A stretch of 64,000 bases of DNA. It comes from Salvelinus alpinus (Eukaryota > Chordata > Actinopteri > Salmoniformes > Salmonidae). Of the stretch, positions 10,933-21,893 are shown piece after piece. A model generated the notes under the pieces. It had not been told where the DNA came from. It saw nothing but the letters and a program-made list of their open reading frames with translations, and did no database searches. The first letter of the stretch is position 1. Each line of letters opens with the position of its first letter. The position numbers were made by a program, and so were the translations under genes. The DNA is taken from positions 73,056,287-73,120,286 of the forward strand of contig NC_092091.1 of assembly GCF_045679555.1 (NCBI RefSeq), given 5' to 3'.

Positions 10933-11142
10933 CAGTGGTTCTCAACCTTTTTGGTGTACTGGAACCCCTGCATATTTTGAGGCAAGGCAGGCAAGGTTTT
11001 GAGCGGTCCTCAGGGACCTCCACCCCCTCTATATTATATGTAAACTTACTGGAAACCTTGTGGTACTGACTACATTCATTACACTTTTTTATTTCACGGA
11101 CCCCTTGCAATTAGTCCATGGACCCCTGTTTGAGAACCCCTG
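10933..11142. mobile_element. Small hAT-type (MER5/Charlie-like) insertion
   Basis: It starts CAGTGGTTCTCAACC and ends GAGAACCCCTG, which is the MER5/Charlie style of terminus. The 8-bp flanks gtgtatag (10925-10932) and gtgtaatt (11143-11150) agree at the first five bases, suggesting an old, decayed target duplication. It is 210 bp long, non-coding, and nested inside the larger hAT element. Confidence 0.7.
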
Positions 11143-11908
11143 GTGTAATTGATATTTGTTCTTTTGTTTAGTAATTTTCAGTACACTTACAAATTATTTA
11201 TTTCATGTTATTTTATTTAAAATAGCATACTTTGTGCGACATACTTGTCCATAGCTGCTGTTTGAAGAGTTGAGACACTGACTGAAGGATATTTTGTTTG
11301 ATTTATTTGGGTTTTTCATTGAAGTAGTTATTTTGCTTTTAGAACTGTACTTATTTTAAGCTTTTTGTTCTTGCAAAGATATTGTAGTAGACTCAGGCCA
11401 GGTGCACATATTTAATGACTATATAAATGTATCAGAAAAAGTCAAATTAAAAGGTCAATTCAATACGGAGACCAACTTTGTGATGGTTCTCAATGGAGAT
11501 TCTTTTAGATGTGATCACACCATGTTCATTGTATTTATGAAAACTACACCCATACAGTGTACAGTACCATTGTCACCTACTGACCTTTCTTGATATTGCT
11601 GGTTGTAAGTACGAATACCTGCATACATACTGGACTGGTAAGGAGCACTGCTATAACTATTATTAGTAGTAGAATTATAATGATTTAAACATTTGAACAA
11701 GTTGGGAAAACCCTTCAGTTAACTACTGTACCTATCAATTATCCAGTTGTAGGAATTATGGTTCCTCAATATACATTTAACATATAACAACGTATACTAT
11801 GTGTTACAGCACTACTTTTGGTGTCCCCCTCAGGAATTGCTCTTGAGAAAATGTAATGTAATTGTCCCCTCCAAGGTTGATATCAGATTTCCGCCCCTGG
11901 TACAGTGA

Positions 11909-11980
11909 TTCCGTGACCGGGAATCGAACCCGGGCCGCGGCGGTGAGAGCACCGAACCCTAACCACTAGACAACCAGGGA
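11909..11980 (-). pseudogene. tRNA-Glu(CTC) copy with acceptor-stem mismatch
   Basis: Its 3' end reads GTCACGGAA instead of GTCAGGGAA, which breaks one acceptor pair. The stretch before the anticodon arm reads AGGGTTCGGTG instead of AGGATTCGGCG. It lies immediately right of the hAT insertion. Confidence 0.75.
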
Positions 11981-12001
11981 AGGATATTGAAATGGTACAT
12001 A

Positions 12002-12491
12002 CAGTTGAAGTCTGAAGTTTACATACACTTAGGTTGGAGTCATTAAAACTCGTTTGTCAACCATTCCACACATTTCTTGTTAACAAACTATAGTTTTGGC
12101 AAGTCGGTTAGGACATCTACTTTGTGCATGACACAAGTAATTTTCCAAAAATTGTTTACAGACAGATTATTTCACTTATAATTCAGTGTATCACAAATCC
12201 AGTGGGTCAGAAGTTTACAAACACTAGGTTGGCTGTGACTTTAAACAACTTGGACAATGACCAAAAATGATGTCCTGGCTTTAGAATCTTCTGATAGGCT
12301 AATTGACATAATTTGAGTCAATTGGAGGTGTACCTGTAGATGTATTTCATGGCCTGCCTTCAAACTCAGTGCCTCTTTGCTTGAGATCATGGGATTTTCA
12401 AAAGAAATCAGCCAAGACCTCAGAAATAAAATGTAGACCTCGGAAGGACACTGCAGGGAAAATCATTTTGTAATTTGAAGAGGTACAGTGA
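12002..12491 (+). mobile_element. Truncated Tc1-like 5' end
   Basis: Starts at the terminal repeat and breaks at the same internal point as the 8093 copy (gtagacctc|ggaaggacactgcaggg), so the two are duplicates rather than independent insertions. It is followed by a tRNA-Glu. Confidence 0.85.
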
Positions 12492-12563
12492 TTCCCTGAC
12501 CGGGAATCGAACCCGGGCCGCGGCGGTGAGAGCGCCGAATCCTAACCACTAGACAACCAGGGA
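12492..12563 (-). tRNA. tRNA-Glu(CTC), T9 variant
   Basis: All stems pair and the anticodon is CTC. Position 9 is T (TCCCTGGTTGTCTAG). There is no TTTT run within 40 bp of the 3' end. Confidence 0.85.
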
Positions 12564-12607
12564 AGGATACTGCAATTCAAATTGCTTCACAATTTGAAAT
12601 GGTACAT

Positions 12608-13666
12608 ACAGTTGAAGTCTGAAGTTTACATACACTTAGGTTGGAGTCATTAAAACTCGTTTGTCAACCATTCCACAGATTTCTTGTTAACAAACTATAG
12701 TTTTGGCAAGTCGGTTAGGACATCTACTTTGTGCATGACACAAGTAATTTTCCAAAAATTGTTTACAGACAGATTATTTCACTTATAATTCAGTGTATCA
12801 CAAATCCAGTGGGTCAGAAGTTTACAAACACTAGGTTGGCTGTGCCTTTAAACAACTTGGACAATGACCAAAAATGATGTCCTGGCTTTAGAATCTTCTG
12901 ATAGGCTAATTGACATAATTTGAGTCAATTGGAGGTGTACCTGTAGATGTATTTCATGGCCTGCCTTCAAACTCAGTGCCTCTTTGCTTGAGATCATGGG
13001 ATTTTCAAAAGAAATCAGCCAAGACCTCAGAAATAAAATGTAGACCTCCACAAGTCTGGTTCATCCTTGGGAGCAATTTCCAAACGCCTGAAGGTACCAC
13101 GTTCCTCTGTACAAGCAATAGTATGCAAAACAACAGCAAAGGACCTTGTGAAGATGCTGGAGGAAACAGGTACAAAAGTATAAGTCTGGTTCATCCTTGG
13201 GAGCAATTTCCAAACGCCTGAAGGTACCACGTTCCTCTGTACAAGCAATAGTATGCAAAACAACAGCAAAGGACCTTGTGAAGATGCTGGAGGAAACAGG
13301 TACAAAAGTATCTACAGTGAAACGAGTCCTATATCGACATAACCTGAAAGGCCGCTGAGCAAGGAAGAAGCTACTGCTCGAAAACCGCCATAAAAATGCC
13401 AGACTACAGTTTGGGGACAAAGATCCTACTTTTTGGAGAAATGTCCTCTGGTCTGATGAAACAAAAATAGAAGTGTTTGGCCATATTGACCATTGTTATG
13501 TTTGGAGGAGAAAGGGGGTGTCTTGCAAGCCGAAGAACACCATCCCAACCGTGAAGCACAGGAGTGGCAGCATCATGTTGTGGGGGTGCAGGAGAGACTG
13601 GTGCACCACTAGAACACCAGGGAAGGACACTGCAGGGCAAATGGTTTTGTAATTTGAAGTGGTACA
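12608..13666 (+). mobile_element. Tc1-like element with transposase relic and 130-bp internal duplication
   Basis: It has the same 5' end as its neighbours, but continues from about 13052 into transposase sequence (LGAI-KRLKVP region, then NLKGR, then the WRNVLWSDE region near 13434-13461, then the CYVWRRKG region). A roughly 130-bp block (13054-13183) is repeated in tandem at 13184-13313. Premature stop: the codon after NLKGR is TGA (about 13357). The rest of the catalytic domain and the right terminal repeat are absent. Confidence 0.85.
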
Positions 13667-13732
13667 TATGTGCGATAACCTACTAAATTCATGGTGACAG
13701 GTTGCACAAGTAAACAAGTCGCAAAAGACTAG

Positions 13733-13804
13733 TTCCCTGACCGGGAATCGAACCCGGGCCGCGGCGGTGAGAGCACCGAATCCTAACCACTAGACCACCA
13801 GGGA
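13733..13804 (-). tRNA. tRNA-Glu(CTC), G9, with terminator
   Basis: G9 form. One change in the anticodon stem (CGGTG/CGCCG) leaves a G-U pair. The 3' flank is tagtcttttgcgac, so a TTTT terminator is present, as at 7977. Confidence 0.88.
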
Positions 13805-13849
13805 AGGATACTGCAGTGCAAATTGGTCCACAATTTGAAATGGTACATA

Positions 13850-14340
13850 CAGTTGAAGTCTGAAGTTTACATAAACTTAGGTTGGAGTCATTAAAACTCG
13901 TTTGTCAACCATTCTACACATTTCTTGTAAACAAACTATAGTTTTGGCCAATCGGGTCGGACATCTACTTTGTGCATGACACAAGTAATTTTTCCAAAAA
14001 TTGTTTACAGACAGATTATTTCACTTATGATTCAGTGTATCACAAATCCAGTGGGTCAGAAGTTTACAAACACTAGGTTGGCTGTGCCTTTAAACAACTT
14101 GGAAAATGACCAAAAATGATGTCCTGGCTTTAGAATCTTCTGATAGGCTAATTGACATAATTTGAGTCAATTGGAGGTGTACCTGTAGATGTATTTCATG
14201 GCCTGCCTTCAAACTCAGTGCCTCTTTGCTTGAGATCATGGGATTTTCAAAAGAAATCAGCCAAGACCTCAGAAATAAAATGTAGACCTCGGAAGGACAC
14301 TGCAGGGAAAATCATTTTGTAATTTGAAGAGGTACAGTGA
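13850..14340 (+). mobile_element. Truncated Tc1-like 5' end
   Basis: Same left end and break point as the other copies. It carries private changes (ttggccaatcgggtcggaca) shared only with the copy starting at 14458. Confidence 0.85.
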
Positions 14341-14412
14341 TTCCCTGACCGGGAATCGAACCCGGGCCGCGGCGGTGAGAGCGCCGAATCCTAACCACTA
14401 GACAACCAGGGA
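14341..14412 (-). tRNA. tRNA-Glu(CTC), T9 variant
   Basis: Consensus T9 copy with no stem mismatch. The 3' flank on its own strand (cactgtacctcttc) lacks a T run. Confidence 0.85.
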
Positions 14413-14457
14413 AGGATACTGCAATTCAAATTGATTCACAATTTGAAATGGTACATA

Positions 14458-14947
14458 CAGTTGAAGTCTGAAGTTTACATACACTTAGGTTGGAGTCATT
14501 AAAACTCGTTTGTCAACCATTCTACACATTTCTTGTAAACAAACTATAGTTTTGGCCAATCGGGTCGGACATCTACTTTGTGCATGACACAAGTAATTTT
14601 TCCAAAATTTTTTACAGACAGATTATTTCACTTATGATTCAGTGTATCACAAATCCAGTGGGTCAGAAGTTTACAAACACTAGGTTGGCTGTGCCTTTAA
14701 ACAACTTGGAAAATGACCAAAAATGATGTCCTGGCCTTAGAATCTTCTGATAGGCTAATTGACATAATTTGAGTCAATTGGAGGTGTACCTGTAGATGTA
14801 TTTCATGGCCTGCCTTCAAACTCAGTGCCTCTTTGCTTGAGATCATGGGATTTTCAAAAGAAATCAGCCAAGACCTCAGAAATAAAATGTAGACCTCGGA
14901 AGGACACTGCAGGGAAAATCATTTTGTAATTTGAAGAGGTACAGTGA
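14458..14947 (+). mobile_element. Truncated Tc1-like 5' end
   Basis: Sister of the 13850 copy (shared ccaatcgggtcgg). The leader reads ccaaaattttttacag instead of ccaaaaattgtttacag. Confidence 0.85.
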
Positions 14948-15019
14948 TTCCCTGACCGGGAATCGAACCCGGGCCACGGCGGTGAGAGCACCGAATCCTA
15001 ACCACTAGACAACCAGGGA
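14948..15019 (-). tRNA. tRNA-Glu(CTC), T9, two substitutions
   Basis: Differs by G-U in the anticodon stem (CGGTG) and by C to T at the start of the variable region (CCGTGGCCC). It could still fold. Confidence 0.75.
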
Positions 15020-15064
15020 AGGATACTGCAATTCAAATTGCTTCACAATTTGAAATGGTACATA

Positions 15065-15990
15065 CAGTTGAAGTCTGAAGTTTACATACACTTAGGTTGG
15101 AGTCATTAAAACTCGTTTGTCAACCATTCCACACATTTCTTGTTAACAAACTATAGTTTTGGCAAGTCGGTTAGGACATCTACTTTGTGCATGACACAAG
15201 TAATTTTCCAAAAATTGTTTACAGACAGATTATTTCACTTATAATTCAGTGTATCACAAATCCAGTGGGTCAGAAGTTTACAAACACTAGGTTGGCTGTG
15301 CCTTTAAACAACTTGGACAATGACCAAAAATGATGTCCTGGCTTTAGAATCTTCTGATAGGCTAATTGACATAATTTGAGTCAATTGGAGGTGTACCTGT
15401 AGATGTATTTCATGGCCTGCCTTCAAACTCAGTGCCTCTTTGCTTGAGATCATGGGATTTTCAAAAGAAATCAGCCAAGACCTCAGAAATAAAATGTAGA
15501 CCTCCACAAGTCTGGTTCATCCTTGGGAGCAATTTCCAAACGCCTGAAGGTACCACGTTCCTCTGTACAAGCAATAGTATGCAAAACAACAGCAAAGGAC
15601 CTTGTGAAGATGCTGGAGGAAACAGGTACAAAAGTATCTACAGTGAAACGAGTCCTATATCGACATAACCTGAAAGGCCGCTGAGCAAGGAAGAAGCTAC
15701 TGCTCGAAAACCGCCATAAAAATGCCAGACTACAGTTTGGGGACAAAGATCCTACTTTTTGGAGAAATGTCCTCTGGTCTGATGAAACAAAAATAGAAGT
15801 GTTTGGCCATATTGACCATTGTTATGTTTGGAGGAGAAAGGGGGTGTCTTGCAAGCCGAAGAACACCATCCCAACCGTGAAGCACAGGAGTGGCAGCATC
15901 ATGTTGTGGGGGTGCAGGAGAGACTGGTGCACCACTAGAACACCAGGGAAGGACACTGCAGGGCAAATGGTTTTGTAATTTGAAGTGGTA
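15065..15990 (+). mobile_element. Tc1-like element with transposase relic
   Basis: A duplicate of the 12608-13666 element but with only one copy of the 130-bp block. The transposase relic runs about 15508-15950 and contains the same TGA stop after NLKGR, so the duplication post-dates inactivation. Confidence 0.85.
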
Positions 15991-16058
15991 CATATGTGCG
16001 ATAACCTACTAAATTCATGGTGACAGGTTGCACAAGTAAACAAGTCGCAAAAGACTAG

Positions 16059-16130
16059 TTCCCTGACCGGGAATCGAACCCGGGCCGCGGCGGTGAGAGC
16101 GCCGAATCCTAACCACTAGACCACCAGGGA
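16059..16130 (-). tRNA. tRNA-Glu(CTC), G9, with terminator
   Basis: Identical to the 7977 gene over the 72 bases, with the same cgcaaaag flank giving a TTTT terminator on its strand. Together with 7977 it is the best candidate for an expressed copy. Confidence 0.93.
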
Positions 16131-16175
16131 AGGATACTGCAGTGCAAATTGGTCCACAATTTGAAATGGTACATA

Positions 16176-16666
16176 CAGTTGAAGTCTGAAGTTTACATAA
16201 ACTTAGGTTGGAGTCATTAAAACTCGTTTGTCAACCATTCTACACATTTCTTGTAAACAAACTATAGTTTTGGCAAATCGGTTAGGACATCTACTTTGTG
16301 CATGACACAAGTAATTTTTCCAAAAAATGTTTACAGACAGATTATTTCACTTATGATTCAGTGTATCACAAATCCAGTGGGTCAGAAGTTTACAAACACT
16401 AGGTTGGCTGTGACTTTAAACAACTTGGACAATGACCAAAAATGATGTCCTGGCTTTAGAATCTTCTGATAGGCTAATTGACATAATTTGAGTCAATTGG
16501 AGGTGTACCTGTAGATGTATTTCATGGCCTGCCTTCAAACTCAGTGCCTCTTTGCTTGAGATCATGGGATTTTCAAAAGAAATCAGCCAAGACCTCAGAA
16601 ATAAAATGTAGACCTCGGAAGGACACTGCAGGGGAAATCATTTTGTAATTTGAAGAGGTACAGTGA
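16176..16666 (+). mobile_element. Truncated Tc1-like 5' end
   Basis: Same architecture as its neighbours, with one change in the leader (ccaaaaaatgtttacag). Confidence 0.85.
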
Positions 16667-16738
16667 TTCCCTGACCGGGAATCGAATCCGGGCCGCGGCG
16701 GTGAGAGCGCCGAATCCTAACCACTAGACAACCAGGGA
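16667..16738 (-). tRNA. tRNA-Glu(CTC), T9, T-stem mutation
   Basis: The T arm reads CCGGATTCGATTCCCGG, so the normally invariant G53-C61 pair is lost. That may impair both B-box binding and folding. Confidence 0.65.
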
Positions 16739-16836
16739 AGGATACTGCAATTCAAATTGCTTCACAATTTGAAATGGTACATACAGTTGAAGTCTGAAGT
16801 TTACATACACTTAGGTTGGAGTCATTAAAACTCGTT

Positions 16837-16936
16837 NNNNNNNNNNNNNNNNNNNNNNNNNNNNNNNNNNNNNNNNNNNNNNNNNNNNNNNNNNNNNNNN
16901 NNNNNNNNNNNNNNNNNNNNNNNNNNNNNNNNNNNN
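16837..16936. other. Assembly gap (100 N)
   Basis: Exactly 100 N, the convention for a gap of unknown size. It interrupts a Tc1 5' end (starting 16784) and a tRNA-Glu gene whose last 26 bases remain at 16937-16962, so at least one repeat boundary, and possibly many units, is missing. Confidence 1.
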
Positions 16937-16962
16937 AATCCTAACCACTAGACAACCAGGGA
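16937..16962 (-). tRNA. tRNA-Glu(CTC), cut by the gap
   Basis: Only the acceptor 5' strand, D arm and start of the anticodon stem are present (T9 type). The rest is in the gap. Confidence 0.8.
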
Positions 16963-17498
16963 AGGATACTGCAATTCAAATTGTTTCACAATTTGAAATG
17001 GTACATACAGTTGAAGTCTGAAGTTTACATACACTTAGGTTGGAGTCATTAAAACTCGTTTGTCAACCATTCCACACATTTCTTGTTAACAAACTATAGT
17101 TTTGGCAAGTCGGTTAGGACATCGACTTTGTGCATGACACAAGTCATTTTTCCAAAAATTGTTTACAGACAGATTATTTCACTTATAATTCAGTGTATCA
17201 CAAATCCAGTGGGTCAGAAGTTTAAAAACACTAGGTTGGCTGTGCCTTTAAACAACTTGGACAATGACCAAAAATGATGTCCTGGCTTTAGAATCTTCTG
17301 ATAGGCTAATTGACATAATTTGAGTCAATTGGAGGTGTACCTGTAGATGTATTTCATGGCCTGCCTTCAAACTCGGTGCCTCTTTGCTTGAGATCGTGGG
17401 ATTTTCAAAAGGAATCAGCCAAGACCTCAGAAATAAAATGTAGACCTCGGAAGGACACTGCAGGGCAAATCATTTTGTAATTTGAAGAGGTACAGATA

Positions 17499-17570
17499 TT
17501 CCCTGACCGGGAATCGAACCCGGGCCGCGGCGGTGAGAGCGCCGAATCCTAACCACTAGACAACCAGGGA
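17499..17570 (-). tRNA. tRNA-Glu(CTC), T9, unit 1 first gene
   Basis: Consensus array sequence with all stems paired. The 3' flank on its strand is tatctgtacctcttc, without a T run. Confidence 0.87.
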
Positions 17571-17711
17571 AGGATACTGCAATTCAAATTGCTTCACAAT
17601 TTGAAATGGTACATACAGTTGAAGAAATCAGCCAAGACCTCAGAAATAAAATGTAGACCTCGGAAGGACACTGCAGGGCAAATCATTTTGTAATTTGAAG
17701 AGGTACAGATA

Positions 17712-17783
17712 TTCCCTGACCGGGAATCGAACCCGGGCCGCGGCGGTGAGAGCGCCGAATCCTAACCACTAGACCACCAGGGA
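17712..17783 (-). tRNA. tRNA-Glu(CTC), G9, unit 1 second gene
   Basis: Carries the founder-type G9 (GGTGGTCTAG) inside the array, but with the array's terminator-less flank. Confidence 0.88.
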
Positions 17784-18320
17784 AGGATACTACAATTCAA
17801 ATTGTTTCACAATTTGAAATGGTACATACAGTTGAAGTCTGAAGCTTACATACACTTAGGTTGGAGTCATTAAAACTCGTTTGTCAACCATTCCACACAT
17901 TTCTTGTTAACAAACTATAGTTTTGGCAAGTCGGTTAGGACATCTACTTTGTGCATGACACAAGTCATTTCTCCAAAAATTGTTTACAGACAGATTATTT
18001 CACTTAAAATTCAGTGTATCACAAATCCAGTGGGTCAGAAGTTTACAAACACTAGGTTGGCTGTGCCTTTAAACAACTTGGACAATGACCAAAAATGATG
18101 TCCTGGCTTTAGAATCTTCTGATAGGCTAATTGACATAATTTGAGTCAATTGGAGGTGTACCTGTAGATGTATTTCATGGCCTGCCTTCAAACTCAGTGC
18201 CTCTTTGCTTGAGATCATGGGATTTTCAAAAGAAATCAGCCAAGACCTCAGAAATAAAATGTACGCCTCGGAAGGACACTGCAGGGCAAATCATTTTGTA
18301 ATTTATAAGAGGTACAGATA

Positions 18321-18392
18321 TTCCCTGACCGGGAATCGAACCCGGGCCGCGGCGGTGAGAGCGCCGAATCCTAACCACTAGACAACCAGGGA
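18321..18392 (-). tRNA. tRNA-Glu(CTC), T9, unit 2 first gene
   Basis: Consensus array copy, preceded on the plus strand by the atttataagaggtacagata flank. Confidence 0.87.
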
Positions 18393-18533
18393 AGGATACT
18401 GCAATCCAAATTGCTTCACAATTTGAAATGGTACATACAGTTGAAGAAATCAGCCAAGACCTCAGAAATAAAATGTAGACCTCGGAAGGACACTGCAGGG
18501 CAAATCGTTTCGTACTTTGAAGTTGTACAGATA

Positions 18534-18605
18534 TTCCCTGACCGGGAATCGAACCCGGGCCGCGGCGGTGAGAGCGCCGAATCCTAACCACTAGACAACC
18601 AGGGA
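18534..18605 (-). tRNA. tRNA-Glu(CTC), T9, unit 2 second gene
   Basis: Consensus array copy with the divergent flank cgtttcgtactttgaagttg. Confidence 0.87.
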
Positions 18606-19142
18606 AGGATACTGCAATTCAAATTGCTTCACAATTTGAAATGGTACATACAGTTGAAGTCTGAAGCTTACATACACTTAGGTTGGAGTCATTAAAACTC
18701 GTTTGTCAACCATTCCACACATTTCTTGTTAACAAACTATAGTTTTGGCAAGTCGGTTAGGACATCTACTTTGTGCATGACACAAGTCATTTCTCCAAAA
18801 ATTGTTTACAGACAGATTATTTCACTTATAATTCAGTGTATCACAAATCCAGTGGGTCAGAAGTTTACAAACACTAGGTTGGCTGTGCCTTTAAACAACT
18901 TGGACAATGACCAAAAATGATGTCCTGGCTTTAGAATCTTCTGATAGGCTAATTGACATAATTTGAGTCAATTGGAGGTGTACCTGTAGATGTATTTCAT
19001 GGCCTGCCTTCAAACTCGGTGCCTCTTTGCTTGAGATCGTGGGATTTTCAAAAGGAATCAGCCAAGACCTCAGAAATAAAATGTAGACCTCGGAAGGACA
19101 CTGCAGGGCAAATCATTTTGTAATTTATAAGAGGTACAGATA

Positions 19143-19214
19143 TTCCCTGACCGGGAATCGAACCCGGGCCGCGGCGGTGAGAGCGCCGAATCCTAACCAC
19201 TAGACAACCAGGGA
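19143..19214 (-). tRNA. tRNA-Glu(CTC), T9, unit 3 first gene
   Basis: Consensus array copy. The 5' flank has the private ggattctgcaattc. Confidence 0.87.
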
Positions 19215-19355
19215 AGGATTCTGCAATTCAAATTGCTTCACAATTTGAAATGGTACATACAGTTGAAGAAATCAGCCAAGACCTCAGAAATAAAATGTAG
19301 ACCTCGGAAGGACACTGCAGGGAAAATCGTTTCGTACTTTGAAGTTGTACAGATA

Positions 19356-19427
19356 TTCCCTGACCGGGAATCGAACCCGGGCCGCGGCGGTGAGAGCGCC
19401 GAATCCTAACCACTAGACAACCAGGGA
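19356..19427 (-). tRNA. tRNA-Glu(CTC), T9, unit 3 second gene
   Basis: Consensus array copy with the cgtttcgtactttgaagttg flank. Confidence 0.87.
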
Positions 19428-19964
19428 AGGATACTGCAATTCAAATTGTTTCACAATTTGAAATGGTACATACAGTTGAAGTCTGAAGTTTACATACACT
19501 TAGGTTGGAGTCATTAAAACTCGTTTGTCAACCATTCCACACATTTCTTGTTAACAAACTATAGTTTTGGCAAGTCGGTTAGGACATCGACTTTGTGCAT
19601 GACACAAGTCATTTTTCCAAAAATTGTTTACAGACAGATTATTTCACTTATAATTCAGTGTATCACAAATCCAGTGGGTCAGAAGTTTAAAAACACTAGG
19701 TTGGCTGTGCCTTTAAACAACTTGGACAATGACCAAAAATGATGTCCTGGCTTTAGAATCTTCTGATAGGCTAATTGACATAATTTGAGTCAATTGGAGG
19801 TGTACCTGTAGATGTATTTCATGGCCTGCCTTCAAACTCGGTGCCTCTTTGCTTGAGATCGTGGGATTTTCAAAAGGAATCAGCCAAGACCTCAGAAATA
19901 AAATGTACGCCTCGGAAGGACACTGCAGGGCAAATCATTTTGTAATTTATAAGAGGTACAGATA

Positions 19965-20036
19965 TTCCCTGACCGGGAATCGAACCCGGGCCGCGGCGGT
20001 GAGAGCGCCGAATCCTAACCACTAGACAACCAGGGA
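19965..20036 (-). tRNA. tRNA-Glu(CTC), T9, unit 4 first gene
   Basis: Consensus array copy. The 5' flank reads ggattgtgcaatcc, shared with units 6 and 8. Confidence 0.87.
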
Positions 20037-20177
20037 AGGATTGTGCAATCCAAATTGCTTCACAATTTGAAATGGTACATACAGTTGAAGAAATCAGCCA
20101 AGACCTCAGAAATAAAATGTAGACCTCGGAAGGACACTGCAGGGCAAATCATTTTGTAATTTGAAGAGGTACAGATA

Positions 20178-20249
20178 TTCCCTGACCGGGAATCGAACCC
20201 GGGCCGCGGCGGTGAGAGCGCCGAATCCTAACCACTAGACCACCAGGGA
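20178..20249 (-). tRNA. tRNA-Glu(CTC), G9, unit 4 second gene
   Basis: G9 form and flanks (ggatactacaattc) identical to the 17712 copy, so units 1 and 4 share a recent ancestor or conversion tract. Confidence 0.88.
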
Positions 20250-20786
20250 AGGATACTACAATTCAAATTGTTTCACAATTTGAAATGGTACATACAGTTG
20301 AAGTCTGAAGCTTACATACACTTAGGTTGGAGTCATTAAAACTCGTTTGTCAACCATTCCACACATTTCTTGTTAACAAACTATAGTTTTGGCAAGTCGG
20401 TTAGGACATCTACTTTGTGCATGACACAAGTCATTTCTCCAAAAATTGTTTACAGACAGATTATTTCACTTAAAATTCAGTGTATCACAAATCCAGTGGG
20501 TCAGAAGTTTACAAACACTAGGTTGGCTGTGCCTTTAAACAACTTGGACAATGACCAAAAATGATGTCCTGGCTTTAGAATCTTCTGATAGGCTAATTGA
20601 CATAATTTGAGTCAATTGGAGGTGTACCTGTAGATGTATTTCATGGCCTGCCTTCAAACTCGGTGCCTCTTTGCTTGAGATCGTGGGATTTTCAAAAGGA
20701 ATCAGCCAAGACCTCAGAAATAAAATGTAGACCTCGGAAGGACACTGCAGGGCAAATCATTTTGTAATTTATAAGAGGTACAGATA

Positions 20787-20858
20787 TTCCCTGACCGGGA
20801 ATCGAACCCGGGCCGCGGCGGTGAGAGCGCCGAATCCTAACCACTAGACAACCAGGGA
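20787..20858 (-). tRNA. tRNA-Glu(CTC), T9, unit 5 first gene
   Basis: Consensus array copy with the atttataag flank. Confidence 0.87.
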
Positions 20859-20999
20859 AGGATACTGCAATTCAAATTGCTTCACAATTTGAAATGGTAC
20901 ATACAGTTGAAGAAATCAGCCAAGACCTCAGAAATAAAATGTAGACCTCGGAAGGACACTGCAGGGCAAATCGTTTCGTACTTTGAAGTTGTACAGATA

Positions 21000-21071
21000 T
21001 TCCCTGACCGGGAATCGAACCCGGGCCGCGGCGGTGAGAGCGCCGAATCCTAACCACTAGACAACCAGGGA
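21000..21071 (-). tRNA. tRNA-Glu(CTC), T9, unit 5 second gene
   Basis: Consensus array copy with the cgtttcgtac flank. Confidence 0.87.
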
Positions 21072-21608
21072 AGGATACTGCAATTCAAATTGTTTCACAA
21101 TTTGAAATGGTACATACAGTTGAAGTCTGAAGTTTACATACACTTAGGTTGGAGTCATTAAAACTCGTTTGTCAACCATTCCACACATTTCTTGTTAACA
21201 AACTATAGTTTTGGCAAGTCGGTTAGGACATCGACTTTGTGCATGACACAAGTCATTTTTCCAAAAATTGTTTACAGACAGATTATTTCACTTATAATTC
21301 AGTGTATCACAAATCCAGTGGGTCAGAAGTTTAAAAACACTAGGTTGGCTGTGCCTTTAAACAACTTGGACAATGACCAAAAATGATGTCCTGGCTTTAG
21401 AATCTTCTGATAGGCTAATTGACATAATTTGAGTCAATTGGAGGTGTACCTGTAGATGTATTTCATGGCCTGCCTTCAAACTCGGTGCCTCTTTGCTTGA
21501 GATCGTGGGATTTTCAAAAGGAATCAGCCAAGACCTCAGAAATAAAATGTAGACCTCGGAAGGACACTGCAGGGCAAATCATTTTGTAATTTATAAGAGG
21601 TACAGATA

Positions 21609-21680
21609 TTCCCTGACCGGGAATCGAACCCGGGCCGCGGCGGTGAGAGCGCCGAATCCTAACCACTAGACAACCAGGGA
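21609..21680 (-). tRNA. tRNA-Glu(CTC), T9, unit 6 first gene
   Basis: Consensus array copy with the ggattgtgcaatcc 5' flank. Confidence 0.87.
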
Positions 21681-21821
21681 AGGATTGTGCAATCCAAATT
21701 GCTTCACAATTTGAAATGGTACATACAGTTGAAGAAATCAGCCAAGACCTCAGAAATAAAATGTAGACCTCGGAAGGACACTGCAGGGCAAATCATTTTG
21801 TAATTTGAAGAGGTACAGATA

Positions 21822-21893
21822 TTCCCTGACCGGGAATCGAACCCGGGCCGCGGCGGTGAGAGCGCCGAATCCTAACCACTAGACAACCAGGGA
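21822..21893 (-). tRNA. tRNA-Glu(CTC), T9, unit 6 second gene
   Basis: Sits in the same tttgaagaggtacagata flank as the G9 genes at 17712 and 20178 but is T9, so position 9 and flank type have recombined. Confidence 0.87.

Larger units (their letters stand above)
8583..11899 (+). mobile_element. hAT transposon (3,317 bp), degraded
   Basis: It is flanked by a perfect 8-bp target duplication, gtacagtg, at 8575-8582 and 11900-11907. The terminal inverted repeats match at 11 of the first 13 bp (CATAGGCGGAAAT on the left, CAGGGGCGGAAAT on the right strand). It carries a multi-exon transposase relic and has itself been hit by a 210-bp hAT element. The uninterrupted target exists in sister copies (for example 12480-12500, 14333-14345), which proves the insertion boundaries. 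Confidence 0.9.
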
